NCBI GenBank assembly: GCA_011522945.1 | Contig: WTHY01000152.1 | Coordinates: forward strand, 1-14,646 | Length of the DNA: 14,646 nucleotides | From: Alphaproteobacteria bacterium | GTDB lineage: Bacteria > Pseudomonadota > Alphaproteobacteria > Puniceispirillales > Puniceispirillaceae | Reading direction: 5' to 3' | Part shown: piece by piece, positions 1 to 7,820 of the stretch | How positions within the stretch are numbered: position 1 is the stretch's first letter | Layout: each line of letters starts with the position of its first letter | Made by a program: the position numbers and the translations under genes | Notes under the pieces: generated by a model | Seen by the model: the letters and a program-made list of their open reading frames with translations, nothing else | What the model was told of the DNA's origin: nothing | Database searches by the model: none

Positions 1-1671
1 ATCCTGCACTGTTGATAGCCTATGTGCTACGATGAGGCTGGTCCTTCCTTTTTTCAGCCGGTCCAGCGCTGCTTGAACTTGCTGTTCTGATTCAGCATCT
101 AGGGCGCTCGTTGCCTCATCTAACAAGAGAATAGGCGCATCTTTGAGCATGGCCCGTGCAATCGCTATACGTTGTCTTTGCCCACCTGATAAGCGTTGCC
201 CAAAGGCACCAACCTTTGTTTGGTAACCGTCTGGCATATCGGTAATAAACGCATCCGCAGCAGCAGCCTGTGCGGCGCTAATTACCTCGGCATCACTTGC
301 AGACTCTTTACCAAACCGAATATTGGCAGCAATAGTATCATCAAACAAAACAGCATCCTGGCTCACAAGAGCAACATGTGCTCTCAAAGAGGCTAGGCGC
401 AGATCTTGTACTGGCTGATTACCAACCAAGATTTGACCCGACTGATGATCATAAAATCGAAGAATCAGATTTAAAATACTTGTTTTACCAGCGCCGCTTG
501 GCCCTACAAGCGCAATTGTCTGGCCTTGCTCAGCTGTAAAACTAACATCTCTCAAGACAGGCTGCGTGCCGTAGCTAAACCCGACCTTGTCAAAATGTAA
601 AATCGTTTTTGTTGGGTTTCCAAGCTTCAGATCCTGAGCCGACAAGCTGTCTTTAATCTGTGGCTTTTGGTCAAGCAAATGCAGAATTCTCTGACCGGCA
701 GCAACACCTTCTTGCGTAACAGCATTCAGGGTACCAAGCCCGCGCACAGGTTGTACAAGCATCAAAAGTGCAGTGATAAAGCCGATCACATCACCTACAC
801 TCATCTCTCCTTTGCTGACTTGCCAGCTTGCAACTGCAATAACACCGGCTATCGCTACGCCGCCGAGGACTTCTAATATCGGATCGATTTTCGCTCTGCC
901 TGACAAAAGCTGCAGAAGCCTGTGGAACAATTTATCAAAGGCAGACGCACTTCTCAGTTTTTCGGCGCCCTCTCTTTGATACGCCTTAATCATACGTATG
1001 CCCTGCAACATTTCTGCCAGCAGTGATGTGACAACCTCCATATGTTGCTGTAAATCACCTGAGGCTTTGCGCTGCCTGTTACCAATCGAAATGATAGGTC
1101 GCATTGCGATAGGATAGATGGCCAGCACCAACACAGATAATAGCCAGTTAAACCAGAACATCATACCGATCATGGCAATGATGGTGAGCGTATCACGCAC
1201 AAGATTATTGGCCAGCCGAACGATCGCTTCTCGCACAAGGTTCAGGTCATTCATAATACGAGATACAAAATTGCCAGGCGCGTCTTTAGACACAAGAGCT
1301 AGATCAGCCTCGATAATATGGGCTGCCATATCTTTTTGAATATTCGTGCTGACCAGTAGTGCAAGTCTATTTACGGTTATGACCTGGAGATACATGGCCA
1401 GCCCTTTGAGACTTGCTAGGGCGATGATTCCGAGCGGAATGACCCATATGCGCGCAATTAAGCCAGATGCATTCTCATCTGCCAGACCGTCAAATACAGT
1501 TTGGATTAACAGCGGATAGGCAGCTCCAGTTGCCGCAACCACTATCATCAGACATAGTGCTCTCAGAATGAGGAGGCGGTGTTGGCGAACCCAACCTGTC
1601 CAAATTTGGCCAAGTACCTGTCTTGCAGTTAAATCGGTTTGAGGCTCTGTTTTTGTATCTGCCGTCCGCAT
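1..1671 (-). CDS. msbA: MsbA-type lipid A exporter ABC transporter, 3' end cut by window
   Basis: This is a fused permease-ATPase half-transporter of the MsbA type. Such proteins form homodimers in the inner membrane that flip lipid A-core, using ATP. The 557 visible residues begin with ATG at 1671 and run off the left edge; only a short C-terminal tail should be missing. The first 330 or so residues hold several hydrophobic segments (roughly 33-55, 74-96, 155-195, 265-312) typical of the six-helix exporter fold. The ATPase domain is complete to the H-loop: Walker A GPSGAGKT at about 390-397, signature LSGGQ at 494-498, Walker B LLLDEA with D518 and E519, D-loop SALD, and the switch histidine H550 in VAHRLS. 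It is divergent from the lipid A operon, which supports lipid A as substrate. Family is certain; the exact substrate is inferred, since generic multidrug exporters of this family look alike. Confidence 0.9.
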   Translation of the reverse strand, partial: MRTADTKTEPQTDLTARQVLGQIWTGWVRQHRLLILRALCLMIVVAATGAAYPLLIQTVFDGLADENASGLIARIWVIPLGIIALASLKGLAMYLQVITVNRLALLVSTNIQKDMAAHIIEADLALVSKDAPGNFVSRIMNDLNLVREAIVRLANNLVRDTLTIIAMIGMMFWFNWLLSVLVLAIYPIAMRPIISIGNRQRKASGDLQQHMEVVTSLLAEMLQGIRMIKAYQREGAEKLRSASAFDKLFHRLLQLLSGRAKIDPILEVLGGVAIAGVIAVASWQVSKGEMSVGDVIGFITALLMLVQPVRGLGTLNAVTQEGVAAGQRILHLLDQKPQIKDSLSAQDLKLGNPTKTILHFDKVGFSYGTQPVLRDVSFTAEQGQTIALVGPSGAGKTSILNLILRFYDHQSGQILVGNQPVQDLRLASLRAHVALVSQDAVLFDDTIAANIRFGKESASDAEVISAAQAAAADAFITDMPDGYQTKVGAFGQRLSGGQRQRIAIARAMLKDAPILLLDEATSALDAESEQQVQAALDRLKKGRTSLIVAHRLSTVQD

Positions 1672-1740
1672 GGGCTCACTTATGACTGTGCCGAAATCTG
1701 GTTATCTAGCCCTATCAATAGGGTAAAGACAGGATTTGGT

Positions 1741-1832
1741 AAAGGAACTAGCTATGTATTTGCCAAAGCTTGCTGCTGTTTCTTGGCCAAACATGCCCTG
1801 AAAAGTTGAGATAAAGGCATAGAAGACAGCAG
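1741..1832 (+). promoter_or_regulatory. Possible leader: 15-codon ORF overlapping a two-tier stem-loop
   Basis: Within the divergent gap, AAAGGAA (1741-1747) lies 6 bases before an ATG at 1754 that opens a 15-codon frame ending in TGA at 1799-1801 (peptide MYLPKLAAVSWPNMP). The frame runs into an inverted repeat: CTGCTGTTTCT (1773-1783) can pair with AGAAgACAGCAG (1821-1832, one bulge), and inside it ATGCC (1793-1797) can pair with GGCAT (1816-1820). A translated short frame overlapping a stem-loop, upstream of the lipid A operon, resembles a leader or attenuator arrangement. Function is inference only. No run of one amino acid points to an amino-acid attenuator, and I see no T-tract that would make the stem a terminator. 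Confidence 0.3.
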
Positions 1833-1893
1833 ATTTTCCTAGCCAAATATTTGTGTTTTACTTCCCCTTTCGCCCAAGACAGGCTAGTTTCAA

Positions 1894-1907
1894 AATAAAA
1901 TTTTATT
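1894..1907. promoter_or_regulatory. A/T-only perfect palindrome before the lipid A operon
   Basis: AATAAAATTTTATT is a perfect 14-base palindrome, 22 bases before the annotated GTG start of the acyltransferase gene. It sits in the most A/T-rich stretch of the gap and could include -10-like sequence or a protein-binding site. I cannot find a convincing -35 element to pair with it, so this is only a candidate. Confidence 0.2.
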
Positions 1908-1929
1908 AATATGCCATTTTAGATGACCC

Positions 1930-2613
1930 GTGAGGACCGTAGTCAGGATGCTCAAAAAAATACTGCGATCACGCCCAGGGCTATATGTGCTTGCTGGCAT
2001 TGTTGCGTTCTTGATGGTCTTGATATGTATGTCTGTAAGATGGCGTGCTCATAATAAGGGCGAAATGAAAAGGCTAAGGGCCTCAGGCTGCACGCCGATT
2101 TTGATGTTTTGGCATGAACATATTTTCTGCATGCCTTGGATAGGCCCTAGCTTTACCGCGGCCCTACAATCACCACATGCAGATGGGCGCCTGCTTGCCT
2201 ATGCAACCATGTTTTTTGGCGTAAAACCCGTATTTGGTTCCTCTAACCGGCAGGCTTTGTCTGGCATGCGTGCACTTATGAGAGAGATGCAAAATGGGCG
2301 TGTTGCTGCTATTTCACCAGATGGCCCGCGTGGCCCAGCTCGAAATCTGGCTGGAGGTGCAGTGGCGCTAGCACAAATTACTGGCGAGCCAATTCTGCCT
2401 TGTGTTTGGGCCACTAATAAATGTTGGCGTATGAATAGCTGGGATAAAATGCGGATCCCGAAACCCTTCAGCCGCGGGCAGATATTATGGGGAGACCCAA
2501 TCTATTTGCCAAAGAAATCCACAAAAGAAGAGCAGGAACTTGCCCGTAAGACATTAGAGGACACGCTGAATGCCCTTACAGAGCAATGTGATACTCTGGT
2601 CAAAGCAGGCTGA
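1930..2613 (+). CDS. DUF374 lysophospholipid acyltransferase-like protein, LpxJ-like
   Basis: This 227-residue protein belongs to the DUF374 branch of the lysophospholipid acyltransferase superfamily. It has one N-terminal membrane segment (about 17-36), an active-site-like WHEH at 61-64, GSSNRQA around 103-109, and the hallmark SPDGPRGP at 129-136, followed by an AGGAVALA helix and GEPILP. Family members studied in epsilonproteobacteria (LpxJ) add a secondary acyl chain to lipid A and can act before Kdo is attached. The position here, next to msbA and 2 bases upstream of waaA, fits that role, but substrate and acylation site are inferred. The start is uncertain: GTG at 1930 gives the longest frame, while ATG at 1948 (221 residues) gives a more ordinary start. 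Neither has a strong ribosome binding site. First gene of the four-gene operon. Confidence 0.85.
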   Translation: MRTVVRMLKKILRSRPGLYVLAGIVAFLMVLICMSVRWRAHNKGEMKRLRASGCTPILMFWHEHIFCMPWIGPSFTAALQSPHADGRLLAYATMFFGVKPVFGSSNRQALSGMRALMREMQNGRVAAISPDGPRGPARNLAGGAVALAQITGEPILPCVWATNKCWRMNSWDKMRIPKPFSRGQILWGDPIYLPKKSTKEEQELARKTLEDTLNALTEQCDTLVKAG

Positions 2614-2615
2614 AA

Positions 2616-3920
2616 ATGGCCAGCCCTGTCTATAATGCTATGTGGCAAATCATACAGCCTTTGATATGGGGGCAATTGCGGCTGCGCGCTAGAGCAGGTA
2701 AGGAAGATCACTCCCGCATATCTGAGCGCTATGGGATAGGGTATCTGAACCAGAAACCAGATGGCAACCTAATATGGCTACATGCTGTATCTGTTGGCGA
2801 GTCAGTCGCAGCGCTCTCATTGGCGCGGGCATTAAAGGCGCAGAATGATGCCTTACAATTTCTAATAACTACAAATACGACTACCGCTGCGGCACGTATT
2901 GAGGCTGCAGACCCCCATATATCAATAAGACATGCCTACCAACCACTTGACCACCCAAAATGGGTAAAACGATTTTTACAATATTGGCAGCCAGATGCGG
3001 CTATCTTTTTAGAGTCTGATTTTTGGCCGAATTTGGTTTGTGAGACGTTAGCGGCGCAAATTCCTATATATTTCGCGTCATCCCAAATTTCAGAACGTGC
3101 CTACCAACGATGGCTAAAACGACCATCCCTCGCAGCAAAAATCTTTGGTGCAGCTAACAAAATCTTTGCCGTCGATGATGGCCAAGCTCAGCTATTTCAC
3201 ACATTATCTGGTAGTGCTGCGCCCAAGACAGACCTCGCGGACACAAATGCGCGCATCCTAGCAGAAGGCTCTCTGAAACTGGATTTAAACCAGCTAAAGC
3301 CGAACCCAGCCTATTTAGAGGCATTCACGGCCTGGAAAGAACATGCAAAACGGCCAATTTTGCTTCTGGCCTCAACTCATGAAGGTGAAGAAACCCTTGT
3401 GATGGAGGGCTTGAATATTTTAGATGATCCTGAAAAGCCGCTACTCATAATAGCGCCACGTCATCCGGATCGTGGTGATGCTATTGCGAAGGAAATTTCC
3501 ATTGATAAACGCCTTAGCCAGAAAGCATTACCGACACTTACTGACAGGATATTTTTAGCTGACACGCTAGGAGATATGGGAAGCCTGTTTGCAGCAGCTG
3601 ATATTATTTTACTGGGCGGGAGTTTTGTTGACCTTGGCGGCCATAATCCTCTGGAGCCTGCGAGCTTTGCAAAGCCTATATTAAGTGGCCCATCCAAATT
3701 TAAAAATACATCTGCCTTTGATGCGCTAGCAAATGTCAGCGCGGTTAAATATATTAATAAAATAGAGGATTTGGCGCCTGCGCTAAAAAACTGGCAAGAT
3801 GCAGAAATGCGGCACATAGCCGGCAAGGCTGGAAAGATAATTGCTGATAAAGCAGAGCAAGCCCCGATGCGTGTTGCACAGGCCATATTATCAGATTTAC
3901 AGGCTCAGAGGCGCTTATGA
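2616..3920 (+). CDS. waaA: Kdo transferase (3-deoxy-D-manno-octulosonic acid transferase)
   Basis: WaaA (KdtA) transfers Kdo from CMP-Kdo to lipid IVA at the cytoplasmic face of the inner membrane. The 434 residues match the usual family length and GT-B fold. An N-terminal anchor region is followed by SERYG (36-40) and WLHAVSVGE with the expected catalytic glutamate at E62. Then come LESDFWPN (133-140), an ASTHEGEE turn (253-260), PRHPDR (282-287), and the CMP-Kdo-binding signature GGSFVDLGGHNPLEPA (335-350). It begins 2 bases after the acyltransferase stop and its own stop overlaps the lpxK start as ATGA, so the genes are almost certainly co-transcribed and translationally coupled. Whether it adds one or two Kdo residues cannot be read from sequence. 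ATG at 2616 is the natural start; an in-frame ATG at 2640 is a less likely alternative. Confidence 0.96.
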   Translation: MASPVYNAMWQIIQPLIWGQLRLRARAGKEDHSRISERYGIGYLNQKPDGNLIWLHAVSVGESVAALSLARALKAQNDALQFLITTNTTTAAARIEAADPHISIRHAYQPLDHPKWVKRFLQYWQPDAAIFLESDFWPNLVCETLAAQIPIYFASSQISERAYQRWLKRPSLAAKIFGAANKIFAVDDGQAQLFHTLSGSAAPKTDLADTNARILAEGSLKLDLNQLKPNPAYLEAFTAWKEHAKRPILLLASTHEGEETLVMEGLNILDDPEKPLLIIAPRHPDRGDAIAKEISIDKRLSQKALPTLTDRIFLADTLGDMGSLFAAADIILLGGSFVDLGGHNPLEPASFAKPILSGPSKFKNTSAFDALANVSAVKYINKIEDLAPALKNWQDAEMRHIAGKAGKIIADKAEQAPMRVAQAILSDLQAQRRL

Positions 3921-4921
3921 TACGCAGGCCGGAATTCTGGAATAAAAAGCTCAGCATCGCTATCTTGCTGCTACCTTTGAGCTTGGTCTGGTGGATAGGC
4001 AGCATTGTACGCCAGTTAGTCGCAAAACCTTATCATGCGCGCTTGCCTGTTATCTGTATTGGGAATCTCTCTGTCGGCGGCACAGGCAAGACACCTGCCG
4101 CGATCTTAGTTGTAAAATTACTGAAACAGGCAGGCTGGCGCCCAGCAATGTTAACGCGTGGCTATGGTGGTAAATTATCTGGGCCATGCTGGGTAGAATC
4201 CAACCGACATACGGCAGATGATGTAGGTGATGAGCCGCTGCTCCTAGCACAGACCCTGCCCGTTTGTGTCTCACGGCATCGTGGGAATGGTGCCAGATTT
4301 ATAGAGTCTGATGGAGCCTATGATATCATTGTGATGGATGATGGCTTGCAAAATCCGTCTCTTCACAAGGATATATCAATTGGCCTGTTTGATGGCGGTG
4401 TTGGCATAGGTAATGGCTGGATGCTGCCAGCCGGCCCTATGCGAGAGGCCTTTTCATCAGGGGTTCAAAAGCTCGACCTTATTCTTATAAATGGCGCAGA
4501 TGACACTATGCTCAGATCCCGGCTTAGATCCCACCTGCCAGCTGATTTGCCGATTTTTGACGTGTCAATTACGCCAGATGATACGCAAATTGACTTACAG
4601 ACAAACCAATATATTGCTTTTGCAGGTATTGGTCGGCCAGAGCGCTTTTTTCAAACCCTCAACGAGATTGGGGCACATAGTCTTGAACAGCATGCCTTCC
4701 CAGACCACCACCCGTTTCGCGATTCTGAGCTTGTGAGCTTAAGCAAGCTTGCCGAGCAGCAAAATGCAACCTTGATCACAACAGAAAAAGATTGGCATCG
4801 CCTGCCACGCCCTTGGCAAGCAAAAATATTATACTTACCTATATCATTAACACTCACGACCATGGCTGACTCAAAATTGGCAGATACGATTACCGACAGG
4901 CTAAACCATGTCATTTCATAG
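3917..4921 (+). CDS. lpxK: Tetraacyldisaccharide 4'-kinase (lipid A 4'-kinase)
   Basis: LpxK phosphorylates the 4' position of tetraacyldisaccharide 1-phosphate to give lipid IVA, the acceptor for WaaA. The 334 residues are of usual length. The start MIRRPEFW is typical of the family, followed by a membrane-associated helix (about 12-32). The P-loop is GGTGKT at 54-59, after the conserved IGNLSV. LTRGYGG (79-85), DVGDEP (102-107) and the DDGLQ motif (141-145) follow, all in expected order. The ATG overlaps the waaA stop (ATGA), so translation is probably coupled, and the 3' end overlaps the next gene by 14 bases. All catalytic motifs look intact. Confidence 0.96.
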   Translation: MIRRPEFWNKKLSIAILLLPLSLVWWIGSIVRQLVAKPYHARLPVICIGNLSVGGTGKTPAAILVVKLLKQAGWRPAMLTRGYGGKLSGPCWVESNRHTADDVGDEPLLLAQTLPVCVSRHRGNGARFIESDGAYDIIVMDDGLQNPSLHKDISIGLFDGGVGIGNGWMLPAGPMREAFSSGVQKLDLILINGADDTMLRSRLRSHLPADLPIFDVSITPDDTQIDLQTNQYIAFAGIGRPERFFQTLNEIGAHSLEQHAFPDHHPFRDSELVSLSKLAEQQNATLITTEKDWHRLPRPWQAKILYLPISLTLTTMADSKLADTITDRLNHVIS

Positions 4922-5810
4922 CAAACCAGCATATCAACGCTGGTTTATCGCCGGCATCATCTGGCCGTTAGAGGCTGCCGGCTTATTTCTGATTATCGGC
5001 GCGTTACGTATTTTGCCGCGCCGGGCCGCAAGTTTTCTAATGGGCCGGCTACTACGTAGCCTAGGGCCTTATACACGTTGGCACAAAAGAAGCCTACAAC
5101 ATCTGTCTTTTGCCTTACCAGATCTCAGCCCCTCTGAGGCGCAACAAATCATAGGTGATATGTGGGAAAATCTCGGCCGGAATATAGGCGAGTATTTTCA
5201 CCTGAAATCACTTGCAAAAAGCCCTGATTTGACCATCTCTGGCCTTGAACATATTGATAAGAGCAAAGGTGGATTTCTTATCTCAGGGCATTTTGGCAAT
5301 TGGGAATTAACACCGCTCATCATGAATTTTACTAAAATTGCAGGCGGACTTGTCTATCGGCCAATGAATAATCCGATTGCTAATCGTGTTTTTCAGGCAC
5401 GCGTATCCGGCGATAATATCTCTATATTTGAAAAAGGGCGTGAGGGCGCTGCAGGTATGTTGCGCATGGTTAAGGATGGCGGACTAATGTTGCTATTATC
5501 TGATCAAACCCTTCGCGAAGGCAGCCCGGCACCATTTTTTGGGCAAGATGTGCCGACAGCTACATCACATATTAAACTAGCTGCAAAAACAGGACTTCCT
5601 ATCTATTTTGTGCGTAGCCAGCGTGTATCTGGTGCGCAACATCTTGTAAAAATATCGCCGCCACTATATGTGGAAAAAGCGGCTGATGCAGAGCGTCAGG
5701 CACAATATGCTGCCGATATGAACAGGCAATTTGAAGACTGGATACGTGAAACGCCTAGCCAATGGTTATGGCCACATAGACGATGGGGTAAATCCCTTCC
5801 TAATGAATGA
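4908..5810 (+). CDS. lpxL: Lipid A late acyltransferase, LpxL/HtrB type
   Basis: This 300-residue protein belongs to the LpxL/LpxM (HtrB/MsbB) family, which adds secondary acyl chains to Kdo2-lipid IVA from acyl-ACP at the inner membrane. It has an N-terminal hydrophobic anchor (about 13-33), the catalytic HxxxxE motif in GHFGNWE (H128, E133), a MRMVKDGG-like segment, and SDQT followed by PFFG near the middle, all conserved landmarks. Its start overlaps the lpxK end by 14 bases, so it closes the operon. An LpxM-like specificity cannot be excluded from sequence, and the symbol reflects the family rather than a proved acylation position. Its stop at 5808-5810 overlaps an ATG (5803) that opens the degenerate repeat stretch downstream. 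Confidence 0.92.
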   Translation: MSFHSKPAYQRWFIAGIIWPLEAAGLFLIIGALRILPRRAASFLMGRLLRSLGPYTRWHKRSLQHLSFALPDLSPSEAQQIIGDMWENLGRNIGEYFHLKSLAKSPDLTISGLEHIDKSKGGFLISGHFGNWELTPLIMNFTKIAGGLVYRPMNNPIANRVFQARVSGDNISIFEKGREGAAGMLRMVKDGGLMLLLSDQTLREGSPAPFFGQDVPTATSHIKLAAKTGLPIYFVRSQRVSGAQHLVKISPPLYVEKAADAERQAQYAADMNRQFEDWIRETPSQWLWPHRRWGKSLPNE

Positions 5811-6229
5811 TAAGAGATTAGCTCAAAATATTTATCGGCTGAATAATTTTGGTCCAAACAACTCTTACCTCTATCCTATTGCTCTTAACATTTGAGGCTC
5901 AACAATTCGCCTCTGACCAAGTCTAACGAAACAGGTCTGAGCTAAACAGGTCTGGCCCCAAAATTTCCTGATCTAGCATGTCTTAACAAAGTTTTTCTGA
6001 CTTAAACCGCAGAGGCATATGTAGCTCTGGTGCGAATAGCTCTAACCTGAACGTCTCCAGCGTGAATAGCTGTAAGCATTACATGTCTGGCTTGAACTTT
6101 TCCAAAATGGATCGCTCCGGATACGGCGCTTCTGGCTTCAATATGCATCATCTGATTAAGTCATACCCACGTAGTCTTGGTCCAGATAGTCTTTACCCAG
6201 ATAAGTTCATTCACAACAAATTTGATTAG
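5803..6229 (+). pseudogene. Degenerate 15-base tandem repeat, possible decayed pentapeptide-repeat gene
   Basis: The 415-base gap between lpxL and xseA is not random. From about 5827 to 6229 it divides into some 27 units of 15 bases (two units are 14). Read in phase, the units translate as pentapeptides with consensus N-x-S-G-L, for example NRSEL, NRSGP, NSSNL, YMSGL, NFSKM, DRSGY, GASGF. From 5930 on, 13 of 20 units have serine at position three and 9 of 20 have asparagine at position one. Rotated to S-G-L-N-x, this resembles the [STAV][DN][LF]-x-x pentapeptide repeat. The phase is broken by one-base losses near 5899 and 5929 and by in-phase stops at 5893 (TGA), 5969 (TGA) and 5984 (TAA). 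It opens with ATG at 5803 (30 codons) and ends with TAG at 6227, just inside the xseA end. A gene remnant is my preferred reading; a drifting minisatellite is the alternative. Confidence 0.5.
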
Positions 6230-7689
6230 AATAATTCTGTTTGGCCAGCATCTTTTGCAGGTTTAGCGGCAGATTTTTTTGGCGATTTTGGGCGTGCTGC
6301 CTCACCTTCAGATCTGTCTTTTGTTATCTGATCACCTTCCAGCCTAGCGGCACGCACAGCATCTGCGAATCTGATCTGCACGTCAGCGCCAGCGGGCAAA
6401 TCAGCTGCCCGTTTCACTGTTTGCCCTGTATCAGAGGTGATAAGTGCAAATCCTCTATCTAGCACACGCTCAAAGGAATTGGCTTGCAGTAATCTGTCCA
6501 AGCCAGATACGTTCTGCAGGAGGGTTGCTAGTTTCTGGTCAACAAAACCGTCAAGACGGACAGAGGCTGTACTGAGCCGATCTGAGACTTTACCAAGGCG
6601 TTCGGAAGGTGCTGGCAGCCTGTCTGCCAAGCGCGCTATTTGAATCTGCCGGTCACCTAAGTGCCGTTCAATCTTGGCATGAAGCTGGCTAGTCAACATA
6701 TCAAGATGCTGTGTTTGCCGCCCGATAAGCTCTGCTGGATGCAAAAGCCCTCTTCCAGCGCCGCGCAAAACTGTTTCAGCACTATCAAATCGCCTGGATA
6801 TTGCTCCTGATAAACGTGTTTCAAGCTCAAGCAATCTCGTTTGAAGCTCTCTTGCAACAGGTGTTGCAATTTCTGCTGCGGCCGTCGGTGTTGGCGCTCG
6901 TAAATCTGCTACATAATCTATTAATGTTGTATCTGTTTCATGTCCTACAGCAGATATGACAGGTATCTTGCTATCCGCTACGGCGCGAACCACGATTTCT
7001 TCGTTAAAACACCAGAGATCTTCAAGTGAGCCACCACCACGAGCTATAATCAACAAATCTGGACGGGCAACGGTGCCAGCCTCTGGCAATGCGTTAAACC
7101 CGTCTATTGCAGCGGCTATCTGATCCTCTGCACCATGGCCTTGCACAGGAACACCCCACACTGTCACATGCGTGCCAAATCGTTCAGATAGACGATGCAG
7201 AATATCACGTATCACCGCTCCGGATGGGCTTGTTATAACACCGATCCGGCGTGGCAGTGCAGGTATTGGCTGCTTACGTTCTGGCGCAAACAACCCCTCA
7301 GCTGCCAGCCTTTTGCGCCTATCTTCTAATTGTTTTAAAAGTGCGCCTTCGCCGGCAACTTCCATCTGATTGACAATGATTTGATATTTCGACTGACCGC
7401 CAAAAGTTGTTATTTTGCCTGAACAAATCACATCCAGACCCTCTTCAGGGCGCACTGTCATTGAGGCTGCCATGCCTTTCCAAATGACTGCAGATAGAGA
7501 GACTTGAGCATCTTTCAGCGTAAAATAGATATGGCCTGAGGCTGGCATGGATGGACGCGAAATCTCTCCACGCACACGAACAAATTCAAATTGTCCCTCA
7601 ATGGTTTTCTTTATGGCCCCAGATAGCTCTGCAACCGTAAAATAGGGCATATTGCTGCCAGCATCAGAATTTAGTGGGATATCAGACAT
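6226..7689 (-). CDS. xseA: Exodeoxyribonuclease VII large subunit
   Basis: XseA is the catalytic subunit of exonuclease VII, which with several copies of XseB degrades single-stranded DNA into short oligonucleotides in repair. The 487 residues show the N-terminal OB fold (about 16-112, with RVRGEIS and SGHIYFTLKD). The catalytic domain has RRIGVITSPSGAVIRDIL (147-164), LLIIARGGGSLEDLW (212-226), a FNEE, and SAVGHETDTTLIDYVADLRAPTPTAAAE (about 246-273), all diagnostic. A long coiled-coil-prone region (about 280-400) and a Lys/Ala-rich tail ending in QTELF follow. ATG at 7689 gives the conventional N-terminus; AGGAA upstream is rather distant, so initiation strength is uncertain. It is divergent from purD and convergent with the lipid A operon. 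xseB is not in the window. Confidence 0.96.
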   Translation of the reverse strand: MSDIPLNSDAGSNMPYFTVAELSGAIKKTIEGQFEFVRVRGEISRPSMPASGHIYFTLKDAQVSLSAVIWKGMAASMTVRPEEGLDVICSGKITTFGGQSKYQIIVNQMEVAGEGALLKQLEDRRKRLAAEGLFAPERKQPIPALPRRIGVITSPSGAVIRDILHRLSERFGTHVTVWGVPVQGHGAEDQIAAAIDGFNALPEAGTVARPDLLIIARGGGSLEDLWCFNEEIVVRAVADSKIPVISAVGHETDTTLIDYVADLRAPTPTAAAEIATPVARELQTRLLELETRLSGAISRRFDSAETVLRGAGRGLLHPAELIGRQTQHLDMLTSQLHAKIERHLGDRQIQIARLADRLPAPSERLGKVSDRLSTASVRLDGFVDQKLATLLQNVSGLDRLLQANSFERVLDRGFALITSDTGQTVKRAADLPAGADVQIRFADAVRAARLEGDQITKDRSEGEAARPKSPKKSAAKPAKDAGQTELF

Positions 7690-7737
7690 ATCATTCTCAT
7701 TGTTCCTGACTTCAGTTTATGGCACAGATGCATCACG

Positions 7738-7754
7738 TGAAACAATCGGTTTCA
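7738..7754. promoter_or_regulatory. Short dyad in the xseA/purD divergent gap
   Basis: TGAAAC (7738-7743) and GTTTCA (7749-7754) form a perfect 6-base dyad around a 5-base spacer, in the 131-base region that must hold the promoters of both xseA and purD. It could be an operator or part of the untranslated leader of purD. No specific regulator is suggested by the sequence, and short dyads arise by chance. Confidence 0.2.
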
Positions 7755-7820
7755 TATGAGAAGATTTGGGGTATGCTTATGCCAATCTCTGTCAGTCACT
7801 AAGCCTTGAGGAAATCTGTC

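Noticed and set aside
1..1671. Rightward frames of 60-73 codons inside the ABC transporter region.
   Set aside because: They lie antisense to a continuous reading frame with all ABC ATPase motifs and have no domain of their own.
1708..1725. CCCTATCAATAGGG as an operator near the msbA start.
   Set aside because: Only a five-base stem with a four-base loop; too short to claim without conservation data.
3461..3886. Leftward 141-codon frame inside waaA.
   Set aside because: It is antisense to conserved WaaA motifs, including the GGHNPLEP signature; a shadow frame.
5811..6225. CRISPR array in the periodic lpxL/xseA gap.
   Set aside because: Units are 15 bases, contiguous and degenerate, with no constant repeat and spacer alternation.
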